A DNA stretch of 64,000 bases from Mycocentrospora acerina (GCA_022701365.1 JAKUHH010000041.1:620001-684000); one strand, 5' to 3'. Positions 33,775 to 47,177 are shown, counted from the first letter of the stretch. Made by a program: numbers and translations. Notes: generated by a model not told the origin, from the sequence alone.

Positions 33775-36332
33775 ATGAAGGCTGCTCCGCTGCTTGTCAC
33801 CTGGCACCACGAAAACGCCCCCATTTACTCGGCCCACTTCGAGCCTCATGGCAAGGGACGGCTGGCAACCGCTGGCGGCGACAACAATGTGAGGGTATGT
33901 TGTGGGTGCTGGTACTATTGTTATTGTTGTTGTTGGGAAGAGGGCGTTGGGAGGTTGTGACAGTAGCTGACAGACATGTGCAGCTCTGGAGCGTCGAAAG
34001 CAACGGCGAGGAGCGCAAGGTCACTTACCTTTCGACTCTCGTCAAGCACACACAGGCTGTGAATGTGGTCAGATGGTGTCCACGAGGTACTGGAATCCAC
34101 ACATGCGCCTGCAGTCATCGTATCTGCTGCTGACACCGTGCAGGAGAGATGCTCGCCAGCGCTGGCGACGACGGCAACGTCCTGCTCTGGGTCCCCGCCG
34201 ACAACCAGACAACGCACACAAACTTTGAGGGCGGCGGCGAGCTCGAGGACAAGGAGACGTGGCGCGTCAAGGCCATGTGCCGGTCCATTGGCTCAGAAAT
34301 CTACGACCTGGCCTGGTCGCCTGATGGCGTCTTCTTCATCACGGGCAGCATGGACAACATTGCTCGCATCTACAACGCCCAGACAGGTACGCCCTTTTCC
34401 ACAAGCACCTCCCAAGTACCTCCCAAGCACCTCCCCCGGACAGCTGCTCATTGACGTGCAGGAAGCATCGTGCGCCAGATTGCTGAGCACAACCACTACG
34501 TCCAGGGCGTCGCCTGGGATCCTATGAATGAGTACATTGCAACCCAGTCGTCTGATAGATCCGTCCACATCTACACTCTTAAGAACAAGGATGGCCAGTT
34601 CTCCCTTGCACAGCACAGCAAGGTCACCAAAATGGACTTGCCGGCTCGCCGCATCTCCTCCAACAGCCCTGCGCCGCCCGACTTTGGCAGTCGCGCTTCC
34701 TTAGCTGGAGACTCTGTATTGGGTATGTGCTCACCTGTCCCCTCGATGCCAGGCACTCCACAGTCGCTGGCACTGCCCATGATGCACCCGCCTCCAACCT
34801 CACACACCTCGCACAGCAGACGCTCCTCCTTTGGTTCAGTGTCGATGCGTCGCTCAGCATCCCCCTCTCCATCGATGCCCTTACCCGCAGTCATGCCCAA
34901 CTCGCCCAGCATCAGCAGCATTGGCACGTTCGGCATTCGCAACGCCCCGATTTACTTCAACGAAACACTCACGTCCTTCTTCCGACGTCTTACGTTCGCT
35001 CCAGACGGAAGTCTGCTCTTCACACCAGCTGGCCAGTACAAGATGATGAATCCTTCTGTTGGCGAGGCGAAACCGACCGAAGACATTACAAACACAGTCT
35101 ACATATACACACGAGCTGGGCTAAACAAGCCCCCAGTTGCCTTCTTGCCAGGCCACAAGAAACCCTCTGTAGCTGTTCGATGCTCGCCCATATACTACAC
35201 GCTTCGCCAGAACGCATTACCAACGAAAACCATCACCATCGATACATCGCTCCCTGGAGGTGATGAGCTACTTTCATTGCCAGACCCCGTCATGCCTTCG
35301 AGACAAGCGCCCACATCACACTCCTCCATGGACCCGCCGCCGTTAACCAGTGCTCCTTCGCCCTCACCCAGTGTATCGGCACCTTCGCCAATACCCACTG
35401 ATGGTGATGCACCGACTCCCACAGGTCCTCCTCCTGGCCCTGCATCGGCATTTAGTCTTCCATATCGTATGATATATGCAGTCGCGACGCAGGATGCCAT
35501 TCACATCTACGATACCCAACAACAAAAGCCATTGTGCATTGTGAGCAACTTGCACTTTGCTACGTTTACGGATATTACATGGTGAGGAAAGACACTTTCG
35601 CAACGTGAACTAGGCTAACACAATTGCAGGTCAAATGATGGGACTACATTGCTGATGACATCTTCCGATGGGTTCTGCTCTGCAGTAACGTTTGTAGCTG
35701 GCGAGCTAGGAGAGAAGTACACAGGGCCGCTGGCAATACACAGTCGCCCGCAGCACACACCTGCTTCTATAAACACCACCGCATCTCAAGCCTCGAATCA
35801 CTCCACTCCTGTTCAGACACCGACTACCACAAGTCACTCTGGTTCGACACAGGCCACAGCGCCTCCAATGCAAAGACAGCCTTCTGCTGGATATCCTGCA
35901 TCATTCAGCTCGTTTATTCCAGTGAGACCCGGTAGTCCAACAAGAAGCAACTCGGTCTCGAGCATCGCTACCGCCTCATCATTTGCTCCTGGTGCAGGGG
36001 AGCAAAGCACCATGAACGCTCCCACTCCAGCGATGTCATCAGTGCCTAGTCTAGCTGCGGCGAACTCGGGACCAGTTCCCATGAGGACGCCACCATTGAC
36101 ACCTGCTCATAGACAGAGTGGCACAGCCAGTGCAAACAGTGTGAAGAAAGAGAGCGAGTCGGAGCGAGAAGACGTTGGACCTGGGACTAAAAAGCGCGAT
36201 CTGAAGTCTGTCCCAGAGGCTGAAGAGGGAAGGGAGAATAAAAAGAGAAGGATAGTGCCTACGCGGGTCGTCATGGCCGCGGACGGTGAGATTGTGGATG
36301 CGACGATGGCAGACACTTCGGCGCAGCAGTAA
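33775..36332 (+). CDS. CAC2: chromatin assembly factor 1 subunit B (p60/Cac2)
   Basis: Five exons (33775-33894, 33984-34086, 34144-34386, 34462-35581, 35630-36332) encode 762 residues. It is the WD40 subunit of CAF-1, which with the Rlf2/Cac1 and Msi1 subunits deposits H3-H4 on newly replicated DNA in the nucleus. The start MKAAPLLVTWHHENAPIYSAHFEP is diagnostic. WD40 units follow (RLATAGGDNNVRLWSV, LASAGDDGNVLLWVP, FFITGSMDNIARIYNAQTG, IATQSSDRSVHIYTL, and later FTDITWSNDGTTLLMTSSDGFC). The FNETLTSFFRRLTFAPDGSLLFTPAG block and YTRAGLNKPPVAFLPGH are also family marks. Between blades it carries long Pro/Ser-rich insertions. The C-terminal 200 residues are disordered and charged, with a KKRR nuclear signal. 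All four junctions restore WD motifs. Confidence 0.96.
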
Positions 36333-36981
36333 CCACATTTCGATTTCACTTATTCTTGTCTTCGTCCTGGACAACGGCATGTCCTTCAGCACGGCGTTTA
36401 TGGTTATGTATATCACCGGACATGGCTGTTCGAATGCATCCGGTATCTATGTATAGTGGTTGCACTGCGATTTTTTGGATCCCGCTAGCGTTTACTCATG
36501 GAACGGGAGCTAGTCTCATTATCTTAGCGACACGAAGGAATGTGATCTTCGCTGAACAATGGCATCTAGAATAGCGATACCGTGTAGTAAGCACCGTTGG
36601 CTTACCCTTTCACCATTGCTCATGTTTCCATGCGTACCTGAACGAATTTTCCATCAGCAAAGCCTCGAAAATGCACTAAAAGTAGCTCTTCCTAGATAGG
36701 CCATCCCAAGAACTGCGGATTGCTGATCTTCGACCTGGGGTTGAGTGGACCAATCACATAGCCCCCACGGGGTACGACTTTCCGAATACCTTGATTTGGG
36801 CCCCACTCCATAATAAGCATGGGCTGGGAAGAGAAGAACATTGGACGGGAACAGTAGCTATGTTACGTCACAAGTTAAATTGTGGGCTCGCATGTCTCTG
36901 CGTCTTCTGCAGCTCTGTTCGACACTATCGTGCTTCACGAACTACCGGCATTGGCAATTGCAAAGAAGCACTACGAAAGGG
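36333..36981. other. intergenic
   Basis: This is the spacer between CAC2 and the following MFS gene. Only short frames without motifs are present. The MFS promoter should lie here. Confidence 0.45.
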
Positions 36982-38841
36982 ATGGACGAATCGACAAAGC
37001 CTCACGACGGCAAGGTGAAACACCCTGAGACTGACGTTGAGGATGGGGTTGCCTACGACGACACGTCTAGTATCGGAAAAGGCGACATATTGTCGCTGGA
37101 ACACACAGATCCAGTTCTGAACGCAAAGATGCACTTGATCAACAATGTTCGCTTTCCATGTTCCACCATCGACTACGTTCTCGAACCTAATAACACCAAA
37201 ATAGGCCATTGATGAGATTGGCTTTACTAGCTACCAATGGAAACTCTTTGTGCTTAATGGCTTCGGCTATGCTGTCGACTCATTGATCCTTCTCATTCAG
37301 TCTGTCATCAACCGCCAAGCCCAGATCGAGTTCACACCTTCATACAACAATGGCCTTGTCATTGCCGTGTATGTAGGTATGTTGGCTGGAGCTCTATTTT
37401 GGGGCCTGGGAGCGGATATCATTGGCCGCAAGATTGCATTCAACTGGAGTCTGCTCATCTGCAGTATCTTCGCAATCGTTGCAGGAGCGAGTCCGAATTG
37501 GGAGGTTTTGGGGACATTTGTGTGCCTAAGTGCATTCGGTGCGGGAGGGAACCTGGTTCTGGATACGGCAGTATTTTTAGAGTATTTACCCAGTGGGAGA
37601 CAGTGGATGTTGACGCTTATGGCAGCTTGGTGGGGTATGTTGGCCTTGTTCTAATTCATGTCGAAGAAGTTAAAGAGATGAGCTTTTTTTTGCTGACTTG
37701 ATCAGGAATTGGACAACTCGTCGCTGGATTCTTTGCCTGGGCCTTTCTTCCAAATTTTAGCTGCAGCGACCCAGAGCTGAATCCCGATGCTGTACCATGC
37801 ACACGAGCCAACAACCAAGGCTGGCGGTATGTTTGGTACGCATCTGGCGCACTCGTCCTCGTCATGAGCATCCTGCGTATTACCGTAATCCGACTCAAAG
37901 AAACGCCCAAGTTTCTCGTCGGCGAGGGTAGGGACGCAGAATGTGTCGAGACTCTTCAATCCATTGCGCAGAAATACAATCGCCCCTGCTCCCTGACCCT
38001 CGCTCAATTGACTGCGTGCGGCACCTTACGACGTGTCTCACGAACAGGTATCTCACGCTTTGGTCTGGGTGAAGTCGGTACCCATCTCAAGGGCCTCTTC
38101 AGCACACGCAAGATCGGCCTGAGCACATCCCTGATATGGTTCTCATGGACACTGATTGGTCTTGCCTATCCTCTATACAACGTCTTCTTGCCTTCCTACC
38201 TCGCAACCCGCGGCGCCAAATTTGGCGACAGCAGCGCCTATACCACCTGGCGTAATTACACCCTCGTCAACTTCAGTGGCATCTGGGGCCCCGTCTTAGC
38301 AGGATACATGTGCCACACACGTCTTCTAGGGCGCAAATACACAATGGTCATCGGCGCACTGGTCACCATGGCGTTCTTCTTCGCATACACCCAAGTCCGA
38401 ACTGCGGACCAGAACATTGCCTTCAACTGTGTCATCAACTTTTGCTTAAATGTGTACTATGGGACTCTGTACGCGTACACGCCAGAGGTACTGCCGAGTG
38501 CGCACAGGGGTACCGGGAACGGAATTGCCATTGGGTGGAACAGAGTAATGGGGATTGTGAGTGCGGTGGTGGCAGACGTGGCGGATGTAAGTTCTCTTTC
38601 CCCCTTTTTCTCTCTCTGCTTCTATATTCCTTATTTCCATCTTTTTCCCCTTTATCAGAGTGTATGTGTGTGGTAAAGACTCGGATCAAAATGAAGCCGG
38701 GAATGGAATCTGATTGCTAATCAAGAAAAAAACTAGACTTCAACTCCCATACCGATTTACATCTGCGCTGCATTGTACATTGTCATGGCGGGCGTTGCGG
38801 CCATCTTCCCGTTCGAACCGTACGGCAAGCGGAGTTCCTGA
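36982..38841 (+). CDS. MFS transporter, sugar-porter/SV2-like
   Basis: Four exons (36982-37146, 37205-37634, 37706-38586, 38737-38841) encode 526 residues with about 12 membrane helices. After a 60-residue acidic N-terminus comes IDEIGFTSYQWKLFVLNGFGYAVDSL, the entry to helix 1 in SV2-like members. GLGADIIGRKIAF is MFS motif A, and GAGGNLVLDTAVFLEYLPSGRQW corresponds to helix 4-5. The C-terminal half has the second motif A-like loop (LGRKYTMVIG) and the YTPEVLPSAHRGTGNGIAIGWNR motif of the sugar-porter group. The last, 150-nt intron is larger than its neighbours. The substrate is not predictable; related fungal proteins carry carboxylates or sugars. Confidence 0.9.
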
Positions 38842-39324
38842 GTCAGTAAGGGGTTGGGTTATACTTTCGAACGAGTGTACGGCGGGGTTATTGTGGAGAG
38901 AAAAATATAGATGGAGAGACGTGTTTATCGTCTAATGAATTCAAAATCTTTCTGTCTTCACCTTGTGGGAGAAGCGCTGTGCGGAGTGTGATGGGACTTG
39001 TGGAAGTGGGACACTACGAGGTCAGCATGTGTGCTTCCATGCACGATCCGCATCTCAATCAGTCGTGAGGCCATTTCGCACTCGTGTAGACAAAGCATGT
39101 ATGTGGGTACCGCATGATTAAGTGATGACTCCGTTTGAACACAAAACATGCTCCCTTCAAGAATCACACAACACAACAGCAGACAAGAGGCGCATTTTTT
39201 GAACATTTGATACACGTAAACTCGTGGAATTATAGTTCATCTAATATGATATGAACTCGTCACATGCATTGATCTCGACATCGATGATCAGCTGATTTGA
39301 CTCCTTCTCGATTCTCCGCAGCAA
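38842..39324. other. intergenic between convergent genes
   Basis: This is the 3' spacer between the MFS gene (+) and the OPT gene (-). No gene is seen. Confidence 0.45.
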
Positions 39325-41929
39325 CTAGCACTCAAGAGGGCATCCGATGTTGGTGCCGTACACGGTTCCGGAAACGCCAGCGACCTGGAGAACAGCGTTG
39401 ATGACACCACCGATACCCTCGCCGGCAATGAGACCTGCCGCGACGGCGTATCCGTAAATGTCAAAGTGCTCTGGCTTCTTCTTCTGCCAGAAGAACGCAA
39501 GCGTTGAACCCATCACCATGGCAGTACCGTACTGAGTTTGTGCGAGAACGAATGCAAGACCAACACACATCATCTGTTTGTAGTAGTCAGTACGGATTGT
39601 AAAGTAGGAGTGGGAAAAGAGGGTTACATACGTTAGGGTGGTAGGTCTTGACCCATTCGTACTTTCCGACCCAGCAGTAGTGGCGGACAACGGTCATCAT
39701 GGAGCCGAAGATGGAGAAGACAATGGCGAAGATGCCCGAGGAACGAGGAATGGGGAAGGTGGGATCTGTCATCGCAACGGCGGTTGCGCGCCACGCCGAG
39801 ACGGAGGGAATGGCGAAGGCGCAGGTTTCAGCGTTGATGTCGATGATGCACGGGTATGCGGTTGCGAACAGCTGGAACATTGCGGGTGCGAGGAAAATAG
39901 CGACAACCGTTCCGAGACCCTGGGCGATCCATTGCTGGATGGGAGGGGTGCGGAGCAGGAAACCAGTACGGAAATCGCAGGTCAAATCACTGGCTTGGTT
40001 GGCGCCCAAGTTGGCCATGGCACCGCCGATGAGGTTGAGACGCTGAGCCTTGACAATGTCCCAGCCCTGTCCCTTGGTGGCACCACCAAGGACGATCTGT
40101 GAAGCCTTGGAGGCGGCGGTAAGAGGGGTAATGTCCGTTACACCAGTGCACTGGATAGCGACAAAGGCAAAGAAGAAAGACAAGAAGACGGAAAGCAGGG
40201 ACATGCCGACTATGAAAAATTAGTGAGTGGAACGTAATTTTTATCAAGGGATACGTACCAGGCATTTCATACTCGACACCAAGGACAACGCAAATGCAGA
40301 TAATGCAAAGAAGAAGTCCGGGGAGCCACATCCACATCTTAACCTGCTCATCTTCGGCTGCTGAATCCTCGACATAGTCCTCGTTAGCTTGAGCACCCCA
40401 CTTCTTGAAAGTGGTAAACTCCTTGCCCATTGAACGACCGAGAGCGTACAATCCAGCCGATGTGCCACGGACAACAGCCTTGCAAGCAAACCACAGAATC
40501 TTCCACTGCAGAGCGAGCTCAGTGAATGAGACGACAATCATGAGTAACACACCAGGCCAGAGAAGCCAGTATCGAGGAGAAGGCCAGTCCTTGTTGCAGG
40601 CCGCCAGACTGAGTGAGGCGAATGAGGTGTAACCATCCCACTTGGGGTCGCCTGCGCCGAGATTCCTGCCCCAAGCCATGTTGTTGTGCACAAGCGCAGG
40701 GCCAATGATGCCCCAAGCAATGATTGAACCTGACAAGAAGGATATCGAGACGTTCAACCCAACCAACATGCCACTGCCGATGAAGGCCGGAGTCCATTCA
40801 ATGAACCAACCCCAGTTCTCAACAGCAAGAGCTGAGTTGTTGTATCCGCCCCAGATGTAGAACCACGCGAAGAAGTGCCAGTCCCAAAGAATACCCTAGT
40901 TTCAAGTCAGCTTTGTACATCGAATGACAGCCGAACATGCGTACCGTAGCGTATTGCGAAACAACACGCAGAATCAAAGCAAAAACGAAGGCGATGGAAA
41001 GTCCAATCATCTTCATCTTGGCAACGGCTGCACCAGTGACAGCCTGGTGCATTGATCGGATAGTCATGGCTGTAGCAGACGGCGTTGGGAAAATGAGACG
41101 GAGTTCACGTGCAACGTAAACAACGAAGAACTTTCGCACTGGCAGACGTCAGTCATTTATTCATCAAAGACTGTTTTCGTTGGCACTCACTCGGTGTGGC
41201 GAAGAAGTAACCAAAGTAACCAGACACTGCAGTCAATCCGACAATCTTCATGTAGTCCGCCTTGGGCGACTCTCCCAGCAAGTTAAGCTGGTACATGGCC
41301 GGGAATGCAGAGACGAACGCGTTAGACAACCCACCAGACGCCATAGCAGCAGTCTGGCAAATGTTGTTCTCACGAGGCCCGAAGGAGCCACCCAAGATGG
41401 GGAAAGTCGCAGGAAGTGTTGTGCTGATGAACTTGATGATTGCGAAACCAGCAATAGCCTGTAATGAGTTAGTTATTACCCCATTGGTTCTGAATTGAAT
41501 ATACCTACACCGAACAAGTTGGCCGTGAACGTCCATCCAGTCTTGAGACCGAGATAGACATTGGAAGCGTTGACAAGCGCACCGCAGCAAAGGCCAACGA
41601 ATAGAGCGCGAATGGTTAAGATGATCTTTCTCTCCTCTGGGAGATCATCGAACGGCTTGAATGGATCGAGAGCGAAGGAGTCATGGTACTCGTTGTCGAG
41701 CGACTTGACTTCCTCAACCTCGAGATCCTTCTCATTAGAGCCCAGCTCAAAGGCATGCGCAGGTGTGTGGAAGGTGTTCTCCTTTTCGGTGTTTGGTGGA
41801 CTAAATAGATAGTGTTAGTTGTACAGCCAGGGTAAGGGGTATCGTTGTTGTGGCTGTTACTCACACTGTGGGGTTCACATGACCCATTGGGTCAACATTG
41901 ACGTTGAGCACCTCGGGATTGCCAGACAT
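39325..41929 (-). CDS. OPT-family oligopeptide/metal-chelate transporter
   Basis: Seven exons (41929-41865, 41800-41509, 41458-41191, 41138-40945, 40895-40259, 40209-39632, 39573-39325) encode 760 residues, all junctions in frame. A polar N-terminus of about 80 residues leads into ALFVGLCCGALVNASNVYLGLKTGWTF, the first helices and the signature of the YSL/OPT branch. About 14-16 hydrophobic segments follow. Further conserved stretches are GGSFGPRENNICQTAAMASGG, WDWHFFAWFYIWGGYN and NLIGGAMANLGANQASDLTCDFRTGF. Members import small peptides, glutathione or metal-siderophore conjugates using the proton gradient. The seven-intron structure is among the most complex in the window. The upstream spacer of 1.9 kb is unusually long, so regulation may be elaborate. 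Confidence 0.92.
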
Positions 41930-43864
41930 GATTGCTGTCTCGGGCCTGACCGCAACAAAGTTGATTGAACCCTGTGGTAGATACCAGAGGTATCGGTGGG
42001 CGTGTGACAGACTATATGTACGTCTTGGTGTCCCGTCTCAAGCATTCCGTGTAGAGACGCAAGCATCCGTCCATGTCTACCCAGCCCAGCCTAGAAGCTT
42101 ATCGTCAACCAGTGGAATCAAGGCCAACCATTCTAAAGCGTCGGCGAAGGAAACGTCCTGCCTGCTAGGGATAAGCGCGGGCTTGTACTAAACCAACGGC
42201 GCCCAGCGCAAGATTAATAGTGTCCGTACTCCCTCCCGGACATCAGTCCTCATTCGGCATCTGCATAGAAGTCGAAGTGCATGAGTGCTCCGCGTATCCA
42301 GAGAGTTTGCAGCGACGACAAATCAGATGGGCGCGCATATCATCCATCGTAGCAAGGCTGTCCCGGAAGAAGAGATGCTGTGGCGACTCGTTCAAGTCGA
42401 AGATACCAGAGATACCACGACGAACGCTGGTTCGCGGGGGAGGGATAGCCTGCATTTCACGGTGGCGTACGCCGTACCGCTGCAAAACAGTTTTTTTATA
42501 CCCGGTAGTGAAGCGCTATCGCCGATGGACAATCTCTCTGCCTTTTTCATAAGGCACTAATGCACTTGAGGATACAACTGCGCGTGCACGAAAAGGATAG
42601 TCGCTTAACGAGTGCTGTTGAGAGCAATCCGTCGACAGCATACGAGATGAGAGTGGAGATTTCCGTGTGTTGCCCCTCTCGTGTCGCGTGTGTCGCTAGA
42701 TCGACCCCGAGGTGGTCAATAGGCAGGATTGTTTATCAAGCTACTAGGGCGCTTGCATTGCTTATATCTAAGGCTTGCCTCTTATTAGTATAGTGAGTGG
42801 ATTTAAGCATTGCCGGATCAGGCAGGTGGCTTTGGCTTCCAAGCCACGACTAGATCCCTGTTCGCGATAGATGGCTGCCATTCCGCGTCCAACGAGTCGG
42901 TGGCACTGAGGTCAACGGTTGGTGGTGATATTGAGAGGCGATGGAGGTCAGAGATGGTTAATCTTGGGCTGATTCAATAGTCAGCCTGCATAGCTGCTGC
43001 GCTTTCGATCGAGCTGGCAGTTGCATAAACTTCTTGTCCAACCCTATCGCGCCAGTGACTTTTATGATGGTCACACGTTATTTAGACCTTGAAACTCATT
43101 TGCGCCTCGGTTCTCAAGCCGATCCGCTGGATGGGCATAACATGCATGTGCCGGTCTCTTGCACTCTTACACGATTGGCTCAAACTGGCCATGTCGTGGG
43201 AAAAGGTCTGTGTTGGTTGATTGCTACGCGACGAGACACGGAGTCATGACTAAACAAGAATACTACGATCAGGGTTGAGGCGTGCTAACAGGCCACTTAG
43301 TCGGCCTGGCCCGTTTTGCTTGTCAAAGGGCGTGATGGACTCATGAGACGTACGAGACGGTTCCAGCCTCTTTCATGAAAATATTCTTCGGTCAGCATGT
43401 GCTTCTCTCGACTGACTCCTACTTCTCTGTTCTATTGTCTAGTCTACGGCATCGTCACATCAGAACTTGAGTCAATGGCTTTACTATTCGGACGCCTGAT
43501 TCATTCATTGTTTAGCCTGCCTTGATTGTTCACTTGTTGGGCCCCACGATCTCGCCTCGCACACGCAACGATTCGTATGAACCCATCTACTGGGATTCGG
43601 CAAAGGTCAGTAGGGTTCACAAGTCCAAAAGCTTATATTGCATCCCGGTGCAGCCAGTAGGTACCCATACTATCTCGGCCAAAGACATCAGCCTGCATGA
43701 ACTGCGGGACGAGAAACACTTCCTAAGCAAAGACTGTTGTACAGTATAATACATATGTCTTACAGTCTACCGTTGTATATTTACAATGCGGGCTAGTGTA
43801 CATTACTTCATATGAGGTGCCGTGTTTGATTGGGAGGAGAATCTCTTTACTGCATCACACCAAC
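41930..43864. other. long intergenic region upstream of the OPT gene
   Basis: This is 1.9 kb without a convincing gene. A minus-strand frame of about 69 codons (42455-42246) contains HLICRRCKLSGYAEHSC, a degenerate zinc-knuckle-like spacing with Tyr in place of His; I treat it as a curiosity. The remainder probably holds the OPT promoter and the SCO1 terminator. Confidence 0.45.
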
Positions 43865-44930
43865 CTATTCCCACCGAGTCTCCTTCTTGAGTGGCTTCTC
43901 CCAGTCCTTGACGTGGTCATTGATGACCTTGGCGGCCTGGTCTGCTGTGAAGTTTCGCCCAATAGCCTCGACGAAGTCGCCCTCTGGATCTGCACGAAGA
44001 GTCAGCTACATTAACCAGGTTTGGATATAGTCTTCGTAGAGTGAACGAACCCATGAGGTAAAAGTAAATGCTATGGTCGACAAGATAGTCCTGTCCATCC
44101 TTGACAGTCTGTGGTGTACTGAAGTATACGCGGTACTTCTTGCATACGTCCTTGATCTTCTCATACTCGCCCGTCAGGCCGATAAACTGAGGGTGAAACT
44201 CCTTCAAGTACTCCTTGAGGACTGCAGGATTGTCGCGTGCAGGATCGCACGTAATCATGATTGGAAGGAGGATGTTCCCCGACTGGGCGACGACCTTGTC
44301 GTACATGAGGGCCATCTTGTCGAGTTCGTCGGGGCAAATGTCTGGGCAGTGTGTGAAGCCAAAGTAGACCTACACCCAAGGCAACTCGCATTAGCCTGCA
44401 TTCACCTCATATATCCCAAATGCTCTTCTTAAACTTGGCTCTAGTCCTTCGACTCTAATGCTGATTTGACATACCAAAGCGTACTTCCCCATCATGTCCT
44501 CGCTTCCAAACGGCCGCCCCTCTTGATCCACCAGCTCAAATGGCCCTCCCACCTTGGGCTTCCCAATACCCTTTGTTTGCTCTGCGATCCTCTTCCTAGC
44601 CATGCGCTCCTTCTCATACGTAAAGTACGCATACAACCCCCCCGCAGCCGCGACGAAGATGATGGCGGCTGTGAGATTGAACGGTCCACCGCGGTTGCGC
44701 GCACGAATCTGGTCGATAGTCTTGAGCTTAGAACGCTGGGACGTTTGTGAGAAGGCGCGGGTTTGGGTTTGGGTTTGGGTGCGGGGCAGTGTGCGGGCAG
44801 CATGCAGACATGTTTGCGATGGTGCGGTGGGAGAGCTGTGGGCGGCGAGTGTTCGGTGGGCAGTGCGCGCAGTGAGGGCGGGTTTTGTGGCCCGGAATGC
44901 CCCGAGGGCGTATCTGTATGGCGTAGACAT
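43865..44930 (-). CDS. SCO1: mitochondrial copper chaperone Sco1
   Basis: Three exons (44930-44475, 44369-44051, 43989-43865) encode 299 residues. The protein inserts copper into the CuA site of cytochrome c oxidase subunit 2 from the inner mitochondrial membrane. The N-terminus is an arginine/alanine-rich targeting sequence. One membrane helix follows (LTAAIIFVAAAGGLYAYF), then a thioredoxin-fold domain with copper ligands in FGFTHCPDICPDEL (CxxxC) and the third ligand in LVDHSIYFYLMDP. The splices create both VYFGFTHC and LMDPEGDF. A (GGGTTT)n tract in the targeting region encodes alternating Thr-Gln. An upstream in-frame ATG at 45005 would add 25 residues; the start at 44930 gives a better targeting peptide. 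Confidence 0.95.
44757..44782. repeat. GGGTTT hexamer repeat within SCO1
   Basis: About four copies of the plus-strand hexamer GGGTTT lie within coding DNA and encode a Thr-Gln run in the mitochondrial presequence of Sco1. It resembles a telomere-like repeat, but it is short and in frame. Confidence 0.8.
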
Positions 44931-45300
44931 TGTGGTGGGATGGCGAGTGCGAGTGTTGGCGATGCCGAACTGTGGAATGATGTTGGTGACATTTTTGGGA
45001 TGCATGCGGGAGAGCTCGCACAGACCAACATCGAATCATCGAACGTCGAGACCCACATGCTCGATGACATCTTGACATTTCATGTTCTCATTTCCACATT
45101 CAAAACAACAGATCTAGGCCAGGGACACATATTTTTTGTTTGAATTTGAAGATTGCAAAGTACACAACCTTGGTCTTGTCGGTTGAAATGTATATCAACT
45201 TGAAGACACTCACATACTCTGGCACATGAACAGCAATGCAACATGGTGGCTGAATTACATATTATTTCATGTTATCATGATCTCCTATCTTTGAATTTTC
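44931..45300. other. intergenic
   Basis: This is the upstream region of SCO1, which also serves as the 3' spacer of the MFS gene beyond it. No gene is seen. Confidence 0.4.
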
Positions 45301-47177
45301 TTAACCGGCAGCAAACTTACTCTTCCCCCTCAGTTTCTCGCCAAATTTCCACAGCATGAACGGCGCAGGCACGCCCAACGCTAATGCAATAAACGCCAAC
45401 AAGCTGTTCCCCCATCCATAATCCAGTGTATCAAACATATAAGTCGCAAATAGCGGGAACCCAAATCCAGCCAAAGACCTCAACACCGTCGCAGCCGCAA
45501 TGGCGCTTGCCGCATATCGTGTGTAGGAATCAACTAGATACGTCTGGATGCACTGGAATCCAATGATTGTTCCTCCACAGAAAATCGCAGCACCAATGTT
45601 TGGCATAATCCAATGCGTCTTCGCCTGGGCACTCCATCCGTACCAAAAGAGGCCAATGGGCACGAGGAGTGACGCAGGAATCATCATAGGAACGCGAAAC
45701 TCTGGTTTTCCAACTCCATTGTTGCCTTTTTTTAGTCGTCGGTAGAGCATGTCGTTCAGTGGGGCGGTGATTTGCGTTCCGAGGAAGAACCCCACCCCCA
45801 TAGAGATAAAGTTCAGTGATCCAATACCAACGCTCTCGCCGTACTGTCCGCTCCAAAGACCTGGGAAGGTTGAGAGCATGAGGTACATGAGGCCGTAGAG
45901 GTACGCCATGTACGCAGCCAAGACTTGGACAATGGGCTGTGTGAAGAGGAGTATAAAGGGGCGCTTCATGGCGACCTGGATTGTCTTGAAAAGCGTGCGG
46001 TCCGGGCTGTCGAATTCTGTGTGTAGGGCCATATTACCGGTTTCCTTGCGCAGTTTGTCGCGTTTCCAAGCGAGGAGTTTGGGAGCATAGGTTTCTTGTA
46101 GAAAGAAAAAGCCAAAGCATTGGACCACGGCTGTGAAGATGGTGGTGGCATAGAAGCACCATCGCCATGAGGTGTTCTCACTGATGAAGCCACCGGCGAC
46201 AGGCCCAATTGCTGGACCTAGTAGCGGTGCGAGACTGTAAATCGAGATGGCTTTACCACGTTGTTCTGCATGAAAACAGTCACTGAGTAATCCCTGGAAT
46301 TTACTGTCAGTATAGCTTCAAAGGCTGAGATGAGGACATAATACTCACACCACCTATGGCCAATGGTGCACTGCCTCCCAACCCACTCAGGAATCGAAAA
46401 GCCATTAATTGCCCTTTATTTTGCGCAAATCCGCACCCTAGATTCCACGCCAAATAGAACAGATTCGACAGTTGCAATACAATTACACGGCCGTATATCT
46501 CTGATAATGGACCCAAGAACAAAGGTCCTACTGCATAGGCCAGCACGAAGATGGACAATGTGAGTTGCGCTTCAATTTCTTGCGTAATACCAAAATCTGC
46601 ACTGATCGATTTCAGAGCTGGCGAAATCATCGACGATGAGATGGGCGAAACAAGCGTGAAGCATGATACAATTAGAGTAGCGGCCCATTTTCTCTTGATG
46701 CTCCAATTCTTGGGATTTGCTGGATCATCTGGGGAATCCCATGTCACCTAATTCATTTTAGAAAAACATTTTGCTGAACTGTGCATGGGTCCGACTTACG
46801 AGATTCGGGTCCTTGACAGACCTCGCACTCTTCTCCCTCTCCAGCTTCGCCCCAGCTTCAACGTCATGTTCATTCGGGATACCACCTCTGATCTCCTGGT
46901 ACGTCGTCTCTTCTTCAAGTGCTGCGTCATCCTTCTCTCTTACATCGTCGTCGTCGTCGCTACTACTAGTCTCGCTTTCCATGTCCCTGCGCTCAGTTTC
47001 TGTCTTGTGCAACGACCGCGCACTAGTGTCGACATGCACGCCTTCCCCCTCTTCAAGATGGTACACGGAATGGTCATCCGGAAACTGGTTAGACAACAGG
47101 CGATGCAACGGCGGACTGCTGGGTCGACTTCTTGGGCGGGATCGTGATCTTGTGCGTTTAATATTACGGTCGTCCAT
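45301..47177 (-). CDS. DHA1-type MFS exporter
   Basis: Three exons (47177-46800, 46747-46349, 46293-45301) encode 589 residues. The first 125 residues are hydrophilic, with Arg/Ser repeats and an acidic run (SSSDDDDDV). VTWDSPDDPANPKNWSIKRKW follows, the hallmark that precedes helix 1 in fungal DHA1 polyamine/drug exporters. About 12 helices follow: PLSEIYGRVIVLQ (motif A), LAPLLGPAIGPVAGGFISE (motif C, antiporter type), FFFLQETYAPKLL at the end of helix 6 and a second half with DSYTRYAASAIAAATVLRSLAGFGFPLF. It should export drugs or metabolites from the plasma membrane in exchange for protons. Splices restore GGGLLSDCF and NLVTWDSP. Confidence 0.92.

Noticed and set aside
44758..44782. Possible interstitial telomere (GGGTTT repeats)
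   Set aside because: Only about four copies, in frame in the SCO1 presequence, and the unit is not a perfect TTAGGG telomere repeat.
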